Source of the DNA: Klebsiella electrica
Lineage (GTDB): Bacteria > Pseudomonadota > Gammaproteobacteria > Enterobacterales > Enterobacteriaceae
DNA length: 64,000 nt
NCBI RefSeq assembly: GCF_006711645.1
Contig: NZ_CP041247.1
Coordinates: forward strand, 3,720,001 to 3,784,000
Reading direction: 5' to 3'
Position 1 is the stretch's first letter, and each line of letters starts with the position of its first letter. Position numbers and translations under genes: made by a program. This document shows positions 10,125 through 20,359 of this stretch, in pieces. The notes under the pieces were generated by a model. It searched no databases. It saw only the letters and a program-made list of their open reading frames with translations, and was not told the DNA's origin.

Positions 10125-11891
10125 TTAATAAGTACGAATCTTCGGCGGGAATGCCGGACGCAGTTTCGGTTCCATATTGACGCTACGACGCGTCATGGAT
10201 TCCGACTCTGGCAGATACAGGGAATGGCACAGCCAGTTTTCGTCATCACGATCCGGGAAGTCGAAGCGACTATGCGCGCCGCGGCTTTCGGTACGGAAGT
10301 TTGCCGACACCGCAGTGGCATAGGCCGTTTCCATCAGGTTATCCAGCTCCAGACACTCAACGCGCTGGGTGTTGAATTCACTGGAGGTGTCATCCAGGCG
10401 CGCATTTTTCAGGCGCTCGCGGATAGCTTTCAGCTGCTCAAGCCCTTTGGCCATCGCATCGCCTTCGCGGAAGACCGAGAAGTTATGCTGCATGCACTCT
10501 TGCAGCGCTTTACGGATTTCTACCGGATCTTCGCCGTTACGGTTGCCGTTCCAGCGGTTCAGACGCTCAAGGGAGGCATCGATTTCAGCTTCGGTCGCGT
10601 CAAGCAGATCGCCCTGCTCGGCAATCGACTCCTGCAGATGCAGACCGACCGCACGACCAAACACCACCAGGTCAAGCAGAGAGTTACCGCCCAGACGGTT
10701 CGCGCCGTGGACCGATACGCAGGCAATTTCGCCGACGGCAAACAGGCCAGGAATCACCACGTCTTCGCCCTGCTCGTTCACGGTCAGCGCCTGGCCGGTC
10801 ACTTTGGTCGGAATACCGCCCATCATGTAGTGGCAGGTCGGGATAACCGGAATCGGCTCTTTCACCGGGTCGACGTGGGCGAAGGTACGAGAAAGCTCCA
10901 GAATGCCCGGCAGACGGGATTCCAGAACCTCTTTGCCCAGATGGTCCAGTTTCAGTTTCGCGTGCGGGCCCCACGGGCCGTCACAGCCGCGACCTTCGCG
11001 GATTTCGATCATGATGGAACGCGCCACCACATCACGACCCGCCAGGTCTTTCGCATTCGGGGCGTAACGCTCCATAAAGCGCTCGCCATGTTTGTTCAGC
11101 AGATAACCGCCTTCACCGCGGCAGCCTTCCGTCACCAGAACCCCGGCCCCGGCGATACCGGTCGGGTGGAACTGCCACATTTCCATATCCTGCACCGGCA
11201 CGCCGGCGCGAATCGCCATCCCGACACCGTCACCGGTGTTGATGTGGGCGTTAGTGGTGGACTGGTAGATACGGCCCGCACCGCCGGTTGCCAGCACGGT
11301 CGCCCGCGCTTTGAAGTAAACCACTTCCCCGGTTTCAATGCACAGCGCGGTACACCCCACCACCGCGCCATCGGCGTTTTTCACCAGATCCAGCGCATAC
11401 CACTCGGAGAAAATGGTGGTGTGGTTTTTCAGGTTCTGCTGATAAAGGGTATGCAGCAGCGCGTGACCGGTACGGTCAGCCGCAGCCGCGGTACGTGCCG
11501 CCTGTTCGCCGCCGAAGTTTTTCGACTGGCCACCAAACGGACGTTGATAAATGGTGCCATTCTCCAGACGGGAGAACGGCAGCCCCATATGGTCAAGCTC
11601 CAGAATCGCTTCCGGGCCGGTCTTACACATATATTCGATGGCATCCTGGTCGCCGATATAATCGGAACCTTTCACCGTGTCATACATATGCCATTCCCAG
11701 TTATCTTCATGGGTATTACCGAGCGCCACGGTGATGCCACCCTGCGCGGAAACGGTATGGGAACGGGTAGGGAACACTTTAGAGAGCAGCGCACAGGTCT
11801 GGCCGCTCTGGGAAATTTGCAGCGCCGCGCGCATACCTGCGCCACCGGCACCAATCACAACTGCATCAAATTCTCTGACAGGCAATTTCAT
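10125..11891 (-). CDS. sdhA: Succinate dehydrogenase flavoprotein subunit
   Basis: Oxidises succinate to fumarate with covalently bound FAD. The 588-residue protein has the dinucleotide fold [13 protein letters not shown] at residues 11-23, the FAD-linking His45 in [12 protein letters not shown], and the catalytic segment around [21 protein letters not shown]. The ATG at 11891 shares a base with the sdhD stop (TGATG); the frame continues 4 codons upstream, but the family starts at [12 protein letters not shown]. Same length as E. coli SdhA. Confidence 0.98.
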   Translation of the reverse strand: MKLPVREFDAVVIGAGGAGMRAALQISQSGQTCALLSKVFPTRSHTVSAQGGITVALGNTHEDNWEWHMYDTVKGSDYIGDQDAIEYMCKTGPEAILELDHMGLPFSRLENGTIYQRPFGGQSKNFGGEQAARTAAAADRTGHALLHTLYQQNLKNHTTIFSEWYALDLVKNADGAVVGCTALCIETGEVVYFKARATVLATGGAGRIYQSTTNAHINTGDGVGMAIRAGVPVQDMEMWQFHPTGIAGAGVLVTEGCRGEGGYLLNKHGERFMERYAPNAKDLAGRDVVARSIMIEIREGRGCDGPWGPHAKLKLDHLGKEVLESRLPGILELSRTFAHVDPVKEPIPVIPTCHYMMGGIPTKVTGQALTVNEQGEDVVIPGLFAVGEIACVSVHGANRLGGNSLLDLVVFGRAVGLHLQESIAEQGDLLDATEAEIDASLERLNRWNGNRNGEDPVEIRKALQECMQHNFSVFREGDAMAKGLEQLKAIRERLKNARLDDTSSEFNTQRVECLELDNLMETAYATAVSANFRTESRGAHSRFDFPDRDDENWLCHSLYLPESESMTRRSVNMEPKLRPAFPPKIRTY

Positions 11892-12238
11892 CACACACCC
11901 CACACCACAACAAATCCATAAAGAACGTAAGCCACCAGCGCAACAACGATAACCAGTTGCAGAATTAAGCGTACAGCCAGCGGTTTAACGTAGTCCGTCA
12001 ACACCTGCCACATCCCGATCCAGGCATGAATCAGAATGGAGACGAGGGCTAACAGGGTGAAGACTTTAGTGAATGCGGAGGAGAAAAAACCCGTCCAGAC
12101 TTCCCAGGAAATTTCACCGGTGGTGGCGAAAAAGCCGACCATATAGATGATGTAAAGGGTCAGAACGATGGCGGTAGCACGAACCAGAATGAAGTCATGT
12201 ACGCCGTTGCGTCCCAGTGCTGAGGCGTTGCTTACCAT
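11891..12238 (-). CDS. sdhD: Succinate dehydrogenase membrane anchor subunit D
   Basis: One of the two membrane anchors of complex II; shares haem b and the quinone site with SdhC. The 115-residue product has three hydrophobic spans (about 16-36, 58-79, 90-113). The haem-associated His71 and the Asp82-Tyr83 pair near the quinone pocket (LTDYVKP) are present. It overlaps sdhC by 7 bp and sdhA by 1 bp, the usual tight packing of this operon. Confidence 0.97.
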   Translation of the reverse strand: MVSNASALGRNGVHDFILVRATAIVLTLYIIYMVGFFATTGEISWEVWTGFFSSAFTKVFTLLALVSILIHAWIGMWQVLTDYVKPLAVRLILQLVIVVALVAYVLYGFVVVWGV

Positions 12239-12621
12239 ACGAGGACTCCTGCGAGAAGTGAAAGCACGACAGTAATAACAAAAGAAATCTTAGCGGAGCG
12301 TGTCCCTACTTCGAGGGTTTCTTCCAGGTAGCCAAAATCCATCAACAGGTGGCGGATACCGACAACGGCGTGGTATGCCAGCGCGGTCAGGATGCCCCAC
12401 ATGATAAACTTCACAAAGAAGCTATCCATGATGGAAGACGCAACGAGGAAACCTTCTGGAGAGGAAAGGCTGGTGCCCAGCAACCAAAGCAGAATCCCGA
12501 CCGCCACGAAGGTGATCACACCGGAAACGCGATGGAGAATGGACGCTATCGCCGTGATTGGGAACCGGATCGTTTGCAGATCCAGATTGACAGGTCTTTG
12601 TTTTTTCACATTTCTTACCAT
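12232..12621 (-). CDS. sdhC: Succinate dehydrogenase cytochrome b556 subunit
   Basis: Membrane anchor of complex II. The 129-residue product equals the E. coli length and contains the quinone-site residues Ser27 and Arg31 in [10 protein letters not shown] and the haem ligand His84 in [12 protein letters not shown]; three membrane spans. The ATG at 12621 ([16 protein letters not shown]) is chosen because the family begins there; an in-frame ATG 15 bp upstream adds five residues not seen in the family. It is the first gene of the sdhCDAB-sucABCD unit. Confidence 0.97.
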   Translation of the reverse strand: MVRNVKKQRPVNLDLQTIRFPITAIASILHRVSGVITFVAVGILLWLLGTSLSSPEGFLVASSIMDSFFVKFIMWGILTALAYHAVVGIRHLLMDFGYLEETLEVGTRSAKISFVITVVLSLLAGVLVW

Positions 12622-12793
12622 GAATAACGCCCACATGCTGTTCTTATTGTTTCCTTCCTCCGGTCTGCTTGCGGGTCAGACAGCGTCCTTTCTATAACCA
12701 GTGGTCATGATAAAACCCCTTTTCAAGAGCTAAAACGTGACCAGACAACGCTGGGTGGCTCGGGATTGCAGGGTGTTCCGGAGACCTGGCGGC

Positions 12794-12822
12794 AGTATAG
12801 GCCGTTCACAAAATCATTACAA
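12794..12822 (-). promoter_or_regulatory. Probable sdhC promoter
   Basis: On the minus strand, TTGTAA (12822-12817) and TATACT (12799-12794) are separated by exactly 17 bp, a good sigma-70 arrangement, about 170 bp upstream of the sdhC ATG. The same hexamers occur at the mapped E. coli sdhC promoter as I recall it. Confidence 0.75.
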
Positions 12823-12860
12823 TTAACCTACATATAGTTTGTCGGGTTTTGTCCCGAACA

Positions 12861-12874
12861 GTGATCGAGGTCAC
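12861..12874. promoter_or_regulatory. CRP-type site in sdhC-gltA region
   Basis: GTGATCGAGGTCAC is a perfect GTGA-N6-TCAC palindrome, the core of the CRP consensus. It is centred about 46 bp upstream of the sdhC -35 hexamer. CRP activates sdh in E. coli; direct control here is inferred. Confidence 0.65.
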
Positions 12875-13023
12875 GATAACAACATTATTTTAAATTTTAA
12901 TCACCTGATTTGACAAATATTAAACATTCTTGTTACAACCATTACCAGATAAATGCAATAATGCGCAAAAGTTATGGGGTCACTCTTTCACCTGAGAATA
13001 AGTTATGCAACAGTGTGATGGTA

Positions 13024-13052
13024 TTGACCGATGTAATCAGGACAGTTATTAG
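13024..13052 (+). promoter_or_regulatory. Probable gltA promoter
   Basis: TTGACC (13024-13029) and TATTAG (13047-13052) are 17 bp apart, about 220 bp upstream of gltA. The arrangement resembles the E. coli upstream gltA promoter with its long leader. Confidence 0.6.
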
Positions 13053-13273
13053 TGGTATACAGATTTTTAAATTCGGACTGCTAAAACGCTGATTTGCTGC
13101 TGTTTCGTCGTAGGCTGAAGACGTACCATCAAGCGCCTTTGCTCTGTACCCTGCCATTTCCGCTGACGCAGAGCTGTGTGCAACATAACAAACTGGTAAC
13201 GTAATCAGACACGGGCCGAAGGCAAATCCACACCCGGCAGTCTTACGCAATAAAGGCGCTAAGGAGACCATAA

Positions 13274-14560
13274 ATGTCTGATGCTAAAGCAAAAATCACC
13301 CTAGGCGGTGATACTGCTATTGAACTGGATGTGCTAAAGGGCACGCTCGGTCAGGATGTTATTGATATTCGTAGTCTTGGATCAAAAGGCGTATTCACCT
13401 TTGACCCTGGTTTCACTTCCACCGCATCGTGTGAATCTAAAATCACGTTTATCGATGGTGATGAAGGTATCCTGCTCCACCGCGGTTTCCCGATCGATCA
13501 GTTAGCGACCGAGTCCAACTACCTTGAAGTGTGTTACATCCTGCTGAACGGTGAAAAACCGAACCAGGAACAGTACAACGAATTCAAGACCATCGTTACC
13601 CGCCACACCATGATCCACGAGCAGATTACCCGTCTGTTCCACGCGTTTCGCCGCGACTCCCACCCGATGGCGGTGATGTGCGGTATCACCGGCGCGCTGG
13701 CCGCGTTCTATCACGACTCTCTGGATGTCAACAATCCGCGCCACCGTGAAATCGCCGCCTACCGCCTGCTGTCCAAAATGCCGACAATGGCAGCCATGTG
13801 TTACAAATATTCAATCGGCCAGCCTTTCGTTTATCCGCGCAACGACCTCTCTTACGCGGGCAACTTCCTGAATATGATGTTCTCCACACCGTGTGAAACC
13901 TACGAGGTTAACCCGGTACTGGAACGCGCTATGGACCGTATCCTGATCCTGCACGCCGACCACGAACAGAACGCATCCACCTCCACCGTCCGTACCGCAG
14001 GTTCTTCTGGCGCGAACCCGTTCGCCTGTATCGCTGCGGGCATCGCCTCCCTGTGGGGACCGGCGCACGGTGGCGCGAACGAAGCTGCGCTGAAGATGCT
14101 GGAAGAGATCAGTTCCGTTGAGCACATTCCGGAATTTGTCCGTCGCGCGAAAGACAAAAACGACTCTTTCCGTCTGATGGGCTTTGGCCACCGCGTGTAC
14201 AAAAACTACGACCCGCGCGCCACCGTGATGCGTGAAACCTGCCATGAAGTGCTGAAAGAACTGGGCACCAAAGACGATCTGCTGGAAGTGGCCATGGAAC
14301 TTGAGCACATCGCGCTCAACGACCCGTACTTTATCGAGAAGAAACTCTACCCGAACGTCGATTTCTACTCCGGTATCATTCTGAAAGCGATGGGCATTCC
14401 GTCCTCCATGTTTACCGTTATCTTCGCGATGGCGCGTACCGTTGGCTGGATTGCTCACTGGAACGAAATGCACAGCGACGGCATGAAAATCGCGCGTCCG
14501 CGTCAGCTGTATACCGGCTACGAAAAACGCGACTTCAAATCCGACGTGGTCAAAGGCTAA
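13274..14560 (+). CDS. gltA: Citrate synthase (type II)
   Basis: Condenses oxaloacetate and acetyl-CoA, the entry step of the TCA cycle. The 428-residue product is one longer than the E. coli hexameric enzyme, with a slightly different tail (FKSDVVKG). Catalytic His265 ([14 protein letters not shown] region), His306 ([13 protein letters not shown]) and the late Asp ([10 protein letters not shown] region, about 363) are present. The ATG follows TAAGGAGACCATAA, a strong ribosome site. A terminator comes 20 bp after the stop. Confidence 0.98.
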   Translation: MSDAKAKITLGGDTAIELDVLKGTLGQDVIDIRSLGSKGVFTFDPGFTSTASCESKITFIDGDEGILLHRGFPIDQLATESNYLEVCYILLNGEKPNQEQYNEFKTIVTRHTMIHEQITRLFHAFRRDSHPMAVMCGITGALAAFYHDSLDVNNPRHREIAAYRLLSKMPTMAAMCYKYSIGQPFVYPRNDLSYAGNFLNMMFSTPCETYEVNPVLERAMDRILILHADHEQNASTSTVRTAGSSGANPFACIAAGIASLWGPAHGGANEAALKMLEEISSVEHIPEFVRRAKDKNDSFRLMGFGHRVYKNYDPRATVMRETCHEVLKELGTKDDLLEVAMELEHIALNDPYFIEKKLYPNVDFYSGIILKAMGIPSSMFTVIFAMARTVGWIAHWNEMHSDGMKIARPRQLYTGYEKRDFKSDVVKG

Positions 14561-14580
14561 GTGCGATTCTGAAGAGCAAA

Positions 14581-14606
14581 AACGCGCCTGCGGGCGCGTT
14601 TTTTAT
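14581..14606 (+). terminator. gltA terminator
   Basis: AACGCGCC (14581-14588) pairs with GGCGCGTT (14593-14600) across a 4-nt loop and is followed by a T run to 14604. Confidence 0.9.
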
Positions 14607-14632
14607 TGTTAACAAAGTGCGTTCTGGCGGCA

Positions 14633-14706
14633 TTGCCCGGCGGCGCTTCGCTTGCGCGGGCCGACAAAAGCAGGTCGATAGCGCAGGCCGCTTGCGTGGG
14701 CCTACC
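14633..14706. repeat. REP-like pair between gltA and nei
   Basis: TGCCCGGCGGCGCTTCGCTT...GCGGGCC (14634-14662) and a second related arm GATAGCGCAGGCCGCTTGCG...GGGCCTAC (14677-14704) are REP-type GC-rich imperfect palindromes at the 3' side of two converging genes, a common REP location. Confidence 0.65.
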
Positions 14707-14783
14707 CCAACCGGTAGATACCGTGGGCCGGGTCAGGCGCATGCCATACCGGCACGCTATCTAAAAGAGCGAGCAACGTATCG

Positions 14784-15575
14784 CTAACGCTGGCATCCCG
14801 GACACCAGTAAAACGGCCGCGACGCGAGCATCGTTTTCTCGATAATCCCGCCGCAGCGCTCGCAAATTTCGCCATCGCGATGGAAAACCTTAAAGTGGAA
14901 CAGCGCGCCGTGATGTTTATTCTCATCCACCCTACCGCGGGTATGATACGACAGGCGCGGAATATCCAGCAGCGCATGGGCCAGGGCGTCGAGCTGCTTA
15001 TCATCGAGCGCCGATGCGTTATGCCGCCGGCTCAACCCCACCTGCCAGAGAATCTCCACGCGTAAATAGTTTCCCAGCCCGGCCAGAAACGCCTGATCCA
15101 ACAGCAAAGCGGAAAACTGCCGCCGACGGAATCTGGCCGACAGCAGGCGGGCTTTGACCGATTCCGCGGTCAGCGTCATATCCAGCACATCCGGCCCCAC
15201 CCGCAATAAAAACGGATGGCTGGCCAGCTGCTCCGGCGTCAGAATAGCGATATCCGACGCGCTATAGAGCAAAATCGCCTTCTCCGCCGTCTGCAGTCTG
15301 ACCCGCAGCACCCTATTGCTGATCGGCTGTTCGCCCGCCGCTACCACGCGCCAGACGCCGTACAGCTGATTATGACTGTAGAGCGTCAGGCCGCCGGAGA
15401 AATGCGTCAGCAACGCTTTGCCGCGGGTTTCTATATGGGTTATCCGCTGGCCTACCAGCTGAGCTTGATACACCTGTAGCGGCGGAAAAGCGAACCAGAC
15501 ATCGGTAAGAGGTTCGCCTTTGACCGCCGCCTCCAGGCTATCCGCCGCGCGGCGGATCTCCGGACCTTCCGGCAT
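14784..15575 (-). CDS. nei: Endonuclease VIII
   Basis: Base-excision repair glycosylase/AP lyase for oxidised pyrimidines. The 263-residue product equals E. coli Nei. It begins [12 protein letters not shown], so that after Met removal Pro1 (Schiff-base nucleophile) and Glu2 are in place; Lys53 (RGKALL) is present, as are the helix-two-turn-helix and the C-terminal zinc finger CERCGG...CPGC that closes the protein. It is the last gene of the minus-strand pyroglutamate cluster, 15 bp after pcp, so probably cotranscribed; in E. coli it directly follows pxpA. Confidence 0.95.
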   Translation of the reverse strand: MPEGPEIRRAADSLEAAVKGEPLTDVWFAFPPLQVYQAQLVGQRITHIETRGKALLTHFSGGLTLYSHNQLYGVWRVVAAGEQPISNRVLRVRLQTAEKAILLYSASDIAILTPEQLASHPFLLRVGPDVLDMTLTAESVKARLLSARFRRRQFSALLLDQAFLAGLGNYLRVEILWQVGLSRRHNASALDDKQLDALAHALLDIPRLSYHTRGRVDENKHHGALFHFKVFHRDGEICERCGGIIEKTMLASRPFYWCPGCQR

Positions 15576-15590
15576 AGTAGCGTCCTTATG

Positions 15591-16235
15591 TTAGTGCGTG
15601 GCCCCGCCGACGATTTTCACATCGCCTTCCTGGCGCAAGGAGACGGCAATCGCCGTCTCCAGCGCCGCACGGACCGTTGGTAGCGCCATACTCGCCTCAC
15701 CCGGATGGGCGGCCGCCTGCTCCGGGAGGTACGGAATATGGATAAAACCGCCTTTCGCTCCGCTTCTCCCGTTTAATGCCTGCAGCAGACCATACATCAC
15801 ATGGTTGCAGACGAATGTCCCCGCCGTTTGCGACACCGATGCCGGTATGCCCTGTCCGCGCAGCGCCGCGACAATCGCTTTCACCGGCAGGCTGCTGAAC
15901 CAGGCCGCCGGACCGCCGGCCACCACCGGCACATCAACCGGCTGCTGGCCTTTATTATCGGCAATACGCGCATCATCGACGTTTATCGCGACACGTTCGA
16001 CGGTAATATCGACACGCCCCCCCGCCTGCCCGACCGCTATCGTTAACACCGGCTGATACTCATCCAGCGCCGCATACAGCGCCGTCAGGGCCTCGCCAAA
16101 TACACAGGGCAGCTGTCGTGCGACCACGCGCTCACCGGCCACCATCGCGCCATCAAGCTGCTTCACCACTTCCCACGAAGGGTTCACCGCCTCGCCGCCA
16201 AAGGGTTCAAATCCGGTGATTAATACGCCCGCCAT
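15591..16235 (-). CDS. pcp: Pyrrolidone-carboxylate (pyroglutamyl) peptidase I
   Basis: Cysteine peptidase (family C15) that removes N-terminal pyroglutamate from peptides in the cytoplasm. The 214-residue product has the family start [20 protein letters not shown] and the catalytic triad Glu80 (ITVERVAIN), Cys143 ([12 protein letters not shown]) and His166 ([11 protein letters not shown]). It lies 9 bp after the DUF979 permease gene and 15 bp before nei. Its presence beside 5-oxoprolinase genes points to a shared pathway for pyroglutamate. E. coli K-12 lacks it at this place. Confidence 0.95.
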   Translation of the reverse strand: MAGVLITGFEPFGGEAVNPSWEVVKQLDGAMVAGERVVARQLPCVFGEALTALYAALDEYQPVLTIAVGQAGGRVDITVERVAINVDDARIADNKGQQPVDVPVVAGGPAAWFSSLPVKAIVAALRGQGIPASVSQTAGTFVCNHVMYGLLQALNGRSGAKGGFIHIPYLPEQAAAHPGEASMALPTVRAALETAIAVSLRQEGDVKIVGGATH

Positions 16236-16244
16236 CTTTCCTCC

Positions 16245-17240
16245 TTACAGGAACATCAGGAAATAGAGTAGAAATACGTTGACGATCAGCAGCAGTACGC
16301 CGGTCGGAATCTGAGCCTTAATCACCGCATTTTTATCCGGCAGTTCCAGCAGCGCCGCCGGCACGATGTTGAAGTTTGCCGCCATCGGCGTCATCAGGGT
16401 GCCGCAGTAACCGGAGAACATACCGATCGCTGCCATCACCGCCGGATTACCGCCGTGCTGAAGCACCAGAATCGGAATACCAATCCCCGCCGTGACAATC
16501 GGGAAGGCGGCAAACGCATTGCCCATGACCATCGTCAGCAGCGCCATGCCGATGGTGTAGACCGCCACAGCGACAAAGCGGCTGTCCACCGCCAGATAAT
16601 TCTCGGTGAGCCAGGCAATACTGCTACCCACTCCGGCAGTGGTAAACAGCAGCCCCAGCACCGCCAGGATCTGCGGCAAAATAAACGCCCAGCCTACCGA
16701 ATCCAGCAGACGACGCGCCTCCTGCAGCGGCTGTGCGACCTTTTCCCGGGTCATGCGAATCGCCATCATCAGGCCAATCAGCGTCCCGGCGGTCATCGAA
16801 AACAGCGTAATCAGCGTGGCATGATTACCCGGGCCAAACACCCGAACTTGCCACGATGGCAGGTTATTAAACAGCAGCACCCCGATCACCGTGACAACCG
16901 GAATAGCCAGCGCCGGATAAAACAGCCGGTTACCCAGGCGGGTCGCGCTGGCGGTTCGCTCTTCCTCGGTGCGTTGGTGATAGCTACCCAGCCTGACACC
17001 GCCAAAACCGGCGATCAGCGCCAGCGCCACGACGGCAACGCCGACGGCAATATTGACCGAGCGCTTGTTGTCTACCAGCTGATAAGTCCAGTCGCCAAGC
17101 AGGAACAGCAGACCGTACAGCCCCCAGAACAGGCCGGTGGTCAGGCGACGAGGGTTACTTTTGTCGCGCCATGACATGACCGCGACCACCAGCAGAACGA
17201 CACCCGCCAGCCAGTAGAGCCAGGTTTGTTGAAAATTCAT
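16245..17240 (-). CDS. DUF979 family membrane protein, putative pyroglutamate transport subunit
   Basis: A 331-residue polytopic inner-membrane protein of the DUF979 family, with about nine hydrophobic spans. Features include LFWGLYGLLFLLGDW near the N terminus, a loop rich in charged residues at about 78-98 (YHQRTEEERTASATR), and the conserved-looking segment GNAFAAFPIVTAGIGIPIL. It overlaps the DUF969 gene by 4 bp, and the two families are usually found as a pair. No catalytic motifs are visible. Placement between pcp and pxpA suggests transport of pyroglutamate or pyroglutamyl peptides; this is inference from context only. Confidence 0.75.
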   Translation of the reverse strand: MNFQQTWLYWLAGVVLLVVAVMSWRDKSNPRRLTTGLFWGLYGLLFLLGDWTYQLVDNKRSVNIAVGVAVVALALIAGFGGVRLGSYHQRTEEERTASATRLGNRLFYPALAIPVVTVIGVLLFNNLPSWQVRVFGPGNHATLITLFSMTAGTLIGLMMAIRMTREKVAQPLQEARRLLDSVGWAFILPQILAVLGLLFTTAGVGSSIAWLTENYLAVDSRFVAVAVYTIGMALLTMVMGNAFAAFPIVTAGIGIPILVLQHGGNPAVMAAIGMFSGYCGTLMTPMAANFNIVPAALLELPDKNAVIKAQIPTGVLLLIVNVFLLYFLMFL

Positions 17241-17965
17241 GCGACACCGCCTTTCGCCTGTGCGGCGGCGTTCACTTTATCCAACTCGCGCTGCAGGTGA
17301 CGATCGAGTCGCCACAGACGCGCGGAATGGATCGCGAAGGCGCAAATCGCCGTCGGGATCCCCCACAGGGCAATATGCAGCGGTTCGGTCTGGATCCCAC
17401 CGGACTCCAGCATAAAGTTGTGCATAAAGATGATGGCACCGAAGGCGACGAAAATGTCTTCGCCAAAGAACAGGCCGACGTTGTCCGTCGCCGCCGACAT
17501 CGCGCGTAAGCGATAGCGAATGCTGCCGGGAAGCGGACCTAACGTTTTTTCCGCCGCCCCTTCCGCCATCGGCGCCAGCAGCGGACGCACCATTTGCGGA
17601 TGCCCCCCCAGGCTGGTTAACCCCAGCGCAGCCGTCGCTTCGCGCACGAACAGGTAGACGATCAGCAGACGTCCGGCGGTGGCGCTGTGGATCTTCGCGA
17701 TCCACGCCTGGGCGCGCTCTTTCAGGCCATGCCGTTCAAGTAGCCCAATGACCGCCAGCGGCAGCAAGAGAATAAATGGCAGGTTGCGGGTGTTAAGAAA
17801 CCCCTCCCCCAGCTTTTCCAGAATGGTGGCGATGGGCATTTGCGCCGCCACGCCGGTAACAATTCCAGAGATAATGACCACTAAAACCGGATTAAAACGC
17901 AAAACAAATCCGACCACAATCACGGCAATGCCGATCAGCGGCCAGAGAGATATCGCTTCTCCCAT
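17237..17965 (-). CDS. DUF969 family membrane protein, putative pyroglutamate transport subunit
   Basis: A 242-residue membrane protein of the DUF969 family with about five to six hydrophobic spans. It starts MGEAISLWPLIGIAVIVVGF and contains VREATAALGLTSLGGHPQMVRP, a polar stretch that could line a substrate path, then AMSAATDNVGLFFGEDIFVAFG. An AGGACG ribosome site precedes the ATG at 17965. It lies 62 bp after pxpA and overlaps the DUF979 gene by 4 bp, so the two probably act as a two-part permease. Substrate unproven. Confidence 0.75.
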   Translation of the reverse strand: MGEAISLWPLIGIAVIVVGFVLRFNPVLVVIISGIVTGVAAQMPIATILEKLGEGFLNTRNLPFILLLPLAVIGLLERHGLKERAQAWIAKIHSATAGRLLIVYLFVREATAALGLTSLGGHPQMVRPLLAPMAEGAAEKTLGPLPGSIRYRLRAMSAATDNVGLFFGEDIFVAFGAIIFMHNFMLESGGIQTEPLHIALWGIPTAICAFAIHSARLWRLDRHLQRELDKVNAAAQAKGGVA

Positions 17966-18027
17966 GATAACGTCCTGTTCGTTGTGAGTGTTGTTGTGAG
18001 TGTTGTAATGCCTTAATAATTATTGTT

Positions 18028-18774
18028 TTATTCTTCTGTTTCCGCGCTGACCTGAATATTGCGTCCGGCAAAAGCCGCACGCAAACGGCGCGCAAAATCC
18101 AGCGCATGCTCGCCGTCGCCGTGAAGACACACGGTGTCGGCGATAACGTGCGCCCATTCACCGGTGATACTGCGTACCCGATTGTGTTGCACCATTTCCA
18201 GCGTCTGCGCCAACGCCTGCTCTTCGCTGTCGATAAGCGATCCGGGCTGTGAACGCGGCACCAGACTACCGTCAGCCAGATACCCGCGATCGGCGAACAC
18301 CTCCTGCCGCGTAGCCAGCTTGTAATGTTGTCCGGCGCGAATTAATTCACTGCCGGCCAGCCCGACCAGGATCAGCGCAGGATCGAAATCCCGCACCGCC
18401 CGGGCAATCGCATCGGCCAGCGGCGCCTCTTTTGCCGCCTGGTTGTAAAGCATACCGTGCGGCTTCACGTGCCTGAGTTCACCGCCTTCCGCGCGCACGA
18501 TCGCCGCCAGCGCGCCAATCTGATACAGCATCTGGGCATAGACCGTCTCCGGCGGCAGCTGCATTGCGGTGCGGCCAAAATTTTCCCGATCGGGAAAGCT
18601 GGGATGCGCCCCGACGGCCACGCCGTTTTTCAACGCCTCGCGCACGCATTTATGCATCAGTAACGCATCGCCGGCGTGAAAACCGCAGGCGATATTGGCG
18701 GAGGAGACCAGCTGTAACAACGCGCTATCGCTCGCGCAGCCTTCCCCCAGATCGGCATTTAAATCAATGATCAT
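18028..18774 (-). CDS. pxpA: 5-oxoprolinase subunit A (LamB/YcsF family)
   Basis: Part of the ATP-dependent prokaryotic 5-oxoprolinase PxpABC, which converts 5-oxoproline (pyroglutamate) to glutamate. The 248-residue protein opens with [20 protein letters not shown] and has [12 protein letters not shown] and [18 protein letters not shown], hallmark segments of the LamB/YcsF family. E. coli PxpA has 244 residues. It overlaps pxpC by 11 bp and has GGAG 8 nt before the ATG. Downstream come the DUF969/DUF979 genes. Confidence 0.95.
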   Translation of the reverse strand: MIIDLNADLGEGCASDSALLQLVSSANIACGFHAGDALLMHKCVREALKNGVAVGAHPSFPDRENFGRTAMQLPPETVYAQMLYQIGALAAIVRAEGGELRHVKPHGMLYNQAAKEAPLADAIARAVRDFDPALILVGLAGSELIRAGQHYKLATRQEVFADRGYLADGSLVPRSQPGSLIDSEEQALAQTLEMVQHNRVRSITGEWAHVIADTVCLHGDGEHALDFARRLRAAFAGRNIQVSAETEE

Positions 18775-19696
18775 CGCTCAGTCTCCATGCCAGTTGTTCC
18801 AGATAACGCTGCTGATCCGCACGCGCTTTCAACGCCTCTTCCAGCGTGCACGGAACAAAGTGAATCGGCTGGCCTAGCGGAATTTGCGCCAGCTGGTACA
18901 TATCAGCGTCGATAATACAGGCAATACGCGGGTAGCCGCCGGTGGTCTGCGCGTCGTTCATCAGAACAATCGGCTGGCCGTTATGCGGGACCTGCACCAC
19001 GCCCGGCAGCAGGCCGTGCGAGAACATTTCGCGATCGGTGGTGCGGGTAAGCGGTTGGCCCTGCAGGCGATATCCCATCCGGTTACTCTGGGCACTAAGC
19101 TGCCAGGGGGAACGCCAGAACGCCCCCTGCGAAGCCCGATCAAATTCATGGTACTCCGGCCCCGGTAACGCGCGGATGCGGTTCCCGACCGGCAGTGACT
19201 TAACGCCACGCGACGCGCTGAATCGTCGGGACGCTTTTCCCAGTTTCAGCCGATCGCCATCCTGCAGCCGCCGCCCTTCAAGGCCGCCAATGCCGACTTT
19301 CAGATCGGTACAGCGCGAGCCAAGCACCTGCGGAACATCAATGCCTCCGGCCACCGCCAGATAGCTGCGGATCCCGTACTGCGGGTTTTTAAGCACCAGA
19401 TGCTGCCCGGCCTTCGCCGCCATTCGCCAGCCAACCCATACCGGCTTGTCGTCCAGCATGGCTTCACAGGCGGCACCGGTCAGCGCAAACCAGCAATCGC
19501 GTTCAAACAGAATATCCACCTGGCCGAGCGTAATCTCCAGCGCGGCGGCATTCGCCGCGTTGCCGACCAGCAGGTTGGCAATCACCAGCGAAGGTTTATC
19601 CAGCGCGCCGCAGAGACTGATCCCCGACTGCCGCTGTCCTTCACGCCCGCCATCCTGTACCGAGGAGTACATTCCGGCGCGGATCATCTTCAGCAT
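18764..19696 (-). CDS. pxpC: 5-oxoprolinase subunit C (KipA-like)
   Basis: Subunit of 5-oxoprolinase related to the KipA/allophanate-hydrolase C-terminal family. The 310-residue product begins [22 protein letters not shown], the typical N-terminal signature, and has the family segment [22 protein letters not shown] and [21 protein letters not shown]. It overlaps pxpB by 7 bp and pxpA by 11 bp, so all three subunits are translationally coupled. Confidence 0.95.
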   Translation of the reverse strand: MLKMIRAGMYSSVQDGGREGQRQSGISLCGALDKPSLVIANLLVGNAANAAALEITLGQVDILFERDCWFALTGAACEAMLDDKPVWVGWRMAAKAGQHLVLKNPQYGIRSYLAVAGGIDVPQVLGSRCTDLKVGIGGLEGRRLQDGDRLKLGKASRRFSASRGVKSLPVGNRIRALPGPEYHEFDRASQGAFWRSPWQLSAQSNRMGYRLQGQPLTRTTDREMFSHGLLPGVVQVPHNGQPIVLMNDAQTTGGYPRIACIIDADMYQLAQIPLGQPIHFVPCTLEEALKARADQQRYLEQLAWRLSDDH

Positions 19697-20346
19697 ATCC
19701 CCTCCTTTTGCGGCACAAAGCGAACGCGATCGCCGGCACGCAGCAGCACGGGCTCCTGACGCATGGGATCAAAAAGCGCCAGCGGGGTGCGGCCCAGCAG
19801 CTGCCATCCGCCCGGCGTCGCCAGCGGATACACGCCGGTTTGCGCGCCGCCGATGCCGACAGAGCCGGCGGGGACCCGCAGACGCGGTTCCGCATGTCGC
19901 GGCATCGCTAAACGTTCCGGCAGTCCGCCGAGATAGGGAAATCCTGGCTGGAAACCAAGAAACCACACCACGTACTCGACGGAGGCGTGCAGTTCAACGA
20001 CCTGCTTTGCCGTCAGCCCGCTGTGGAGCGCCACGTTTGCCAGATCGGGGCCGTCTTCACCGCCGTAGATAACCGGAATGGTCATCAGCCGCGACTGCGG
20101 CTCAAGCGCCTCACTCTCCTCCCACCAGCGCTGCAACTGCTCAATCGCATCCCATGCCATCGTCTGCGGATGGCGCAGGACCACGGTAATATTGTTCATC
20201 CCCGGTATCGCATCCAGGGCCTCTTCATGATCCGCCAGTCTTTGGGCCAGCCGCCAGATACGCTTTTGACTCTCCAGCGTCAGCGGGGGATCGAGCTCCA
20301 GAACCACGGCGGTTTCGCCTAACATGTAACAACGCGCTCGCTGCAC
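19690..20346 (-). CDS. pxpB: 5-oxoprolinase subunit B (KipI-like)
   Basis: KipI-type subunit of 5-oxoprolinase. I choose the GTG at 20346 (product [18 protein letters not shown], 218 residues) because E. coli PxpB begins at the corresponding residue with the same length; an ATG 36 bp upstream is in frame but would overlap ybgI. The sequence holds [11 protein letters not shown] and the signature [17 protein letters not shown] and [15 protein letters not shown]. It follows ybgI by 13 bp. Confidence 0.93.
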   Translation of the reverse strand: MQRARCYMLGETAVVLELDPPLTLESQKRIWRLAQRLADHEEALDAIPGMNNITVVLRHPQTMAWDAIEQLQRWWEESEALEPQSRLMTIPVIYGGEDGPDLANVALHSGLTAKQVVELHASVEYVVWFLGFQPGFPYLGGLPERLAMPRHAEPRLRVPAGSVGIGGAQTGVYPLATPGGWQLLGRTPLALFDPMRQEPVLLRAGDRVRFVPQKEGIC

Positions 20347-20359
20347 TTTTTCTCTCTCA

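Larger units (their letters stand above)
12622..13273. other. sdhC-gltA divergent control region
   Basis: This 650-bp region separates the two divergent TCA transcription units and contains no convincing gene; small open frames here have no ribosome site or family match. It holds the sdhC promoter, a CRP-type site and a gltA promoter (listed separately), with AT-rich DNA between (12880-12960). Base order resembles the E. coli sdhC-gltA region as I remember it, where ArcA and CRP act. Confidence 0.7.
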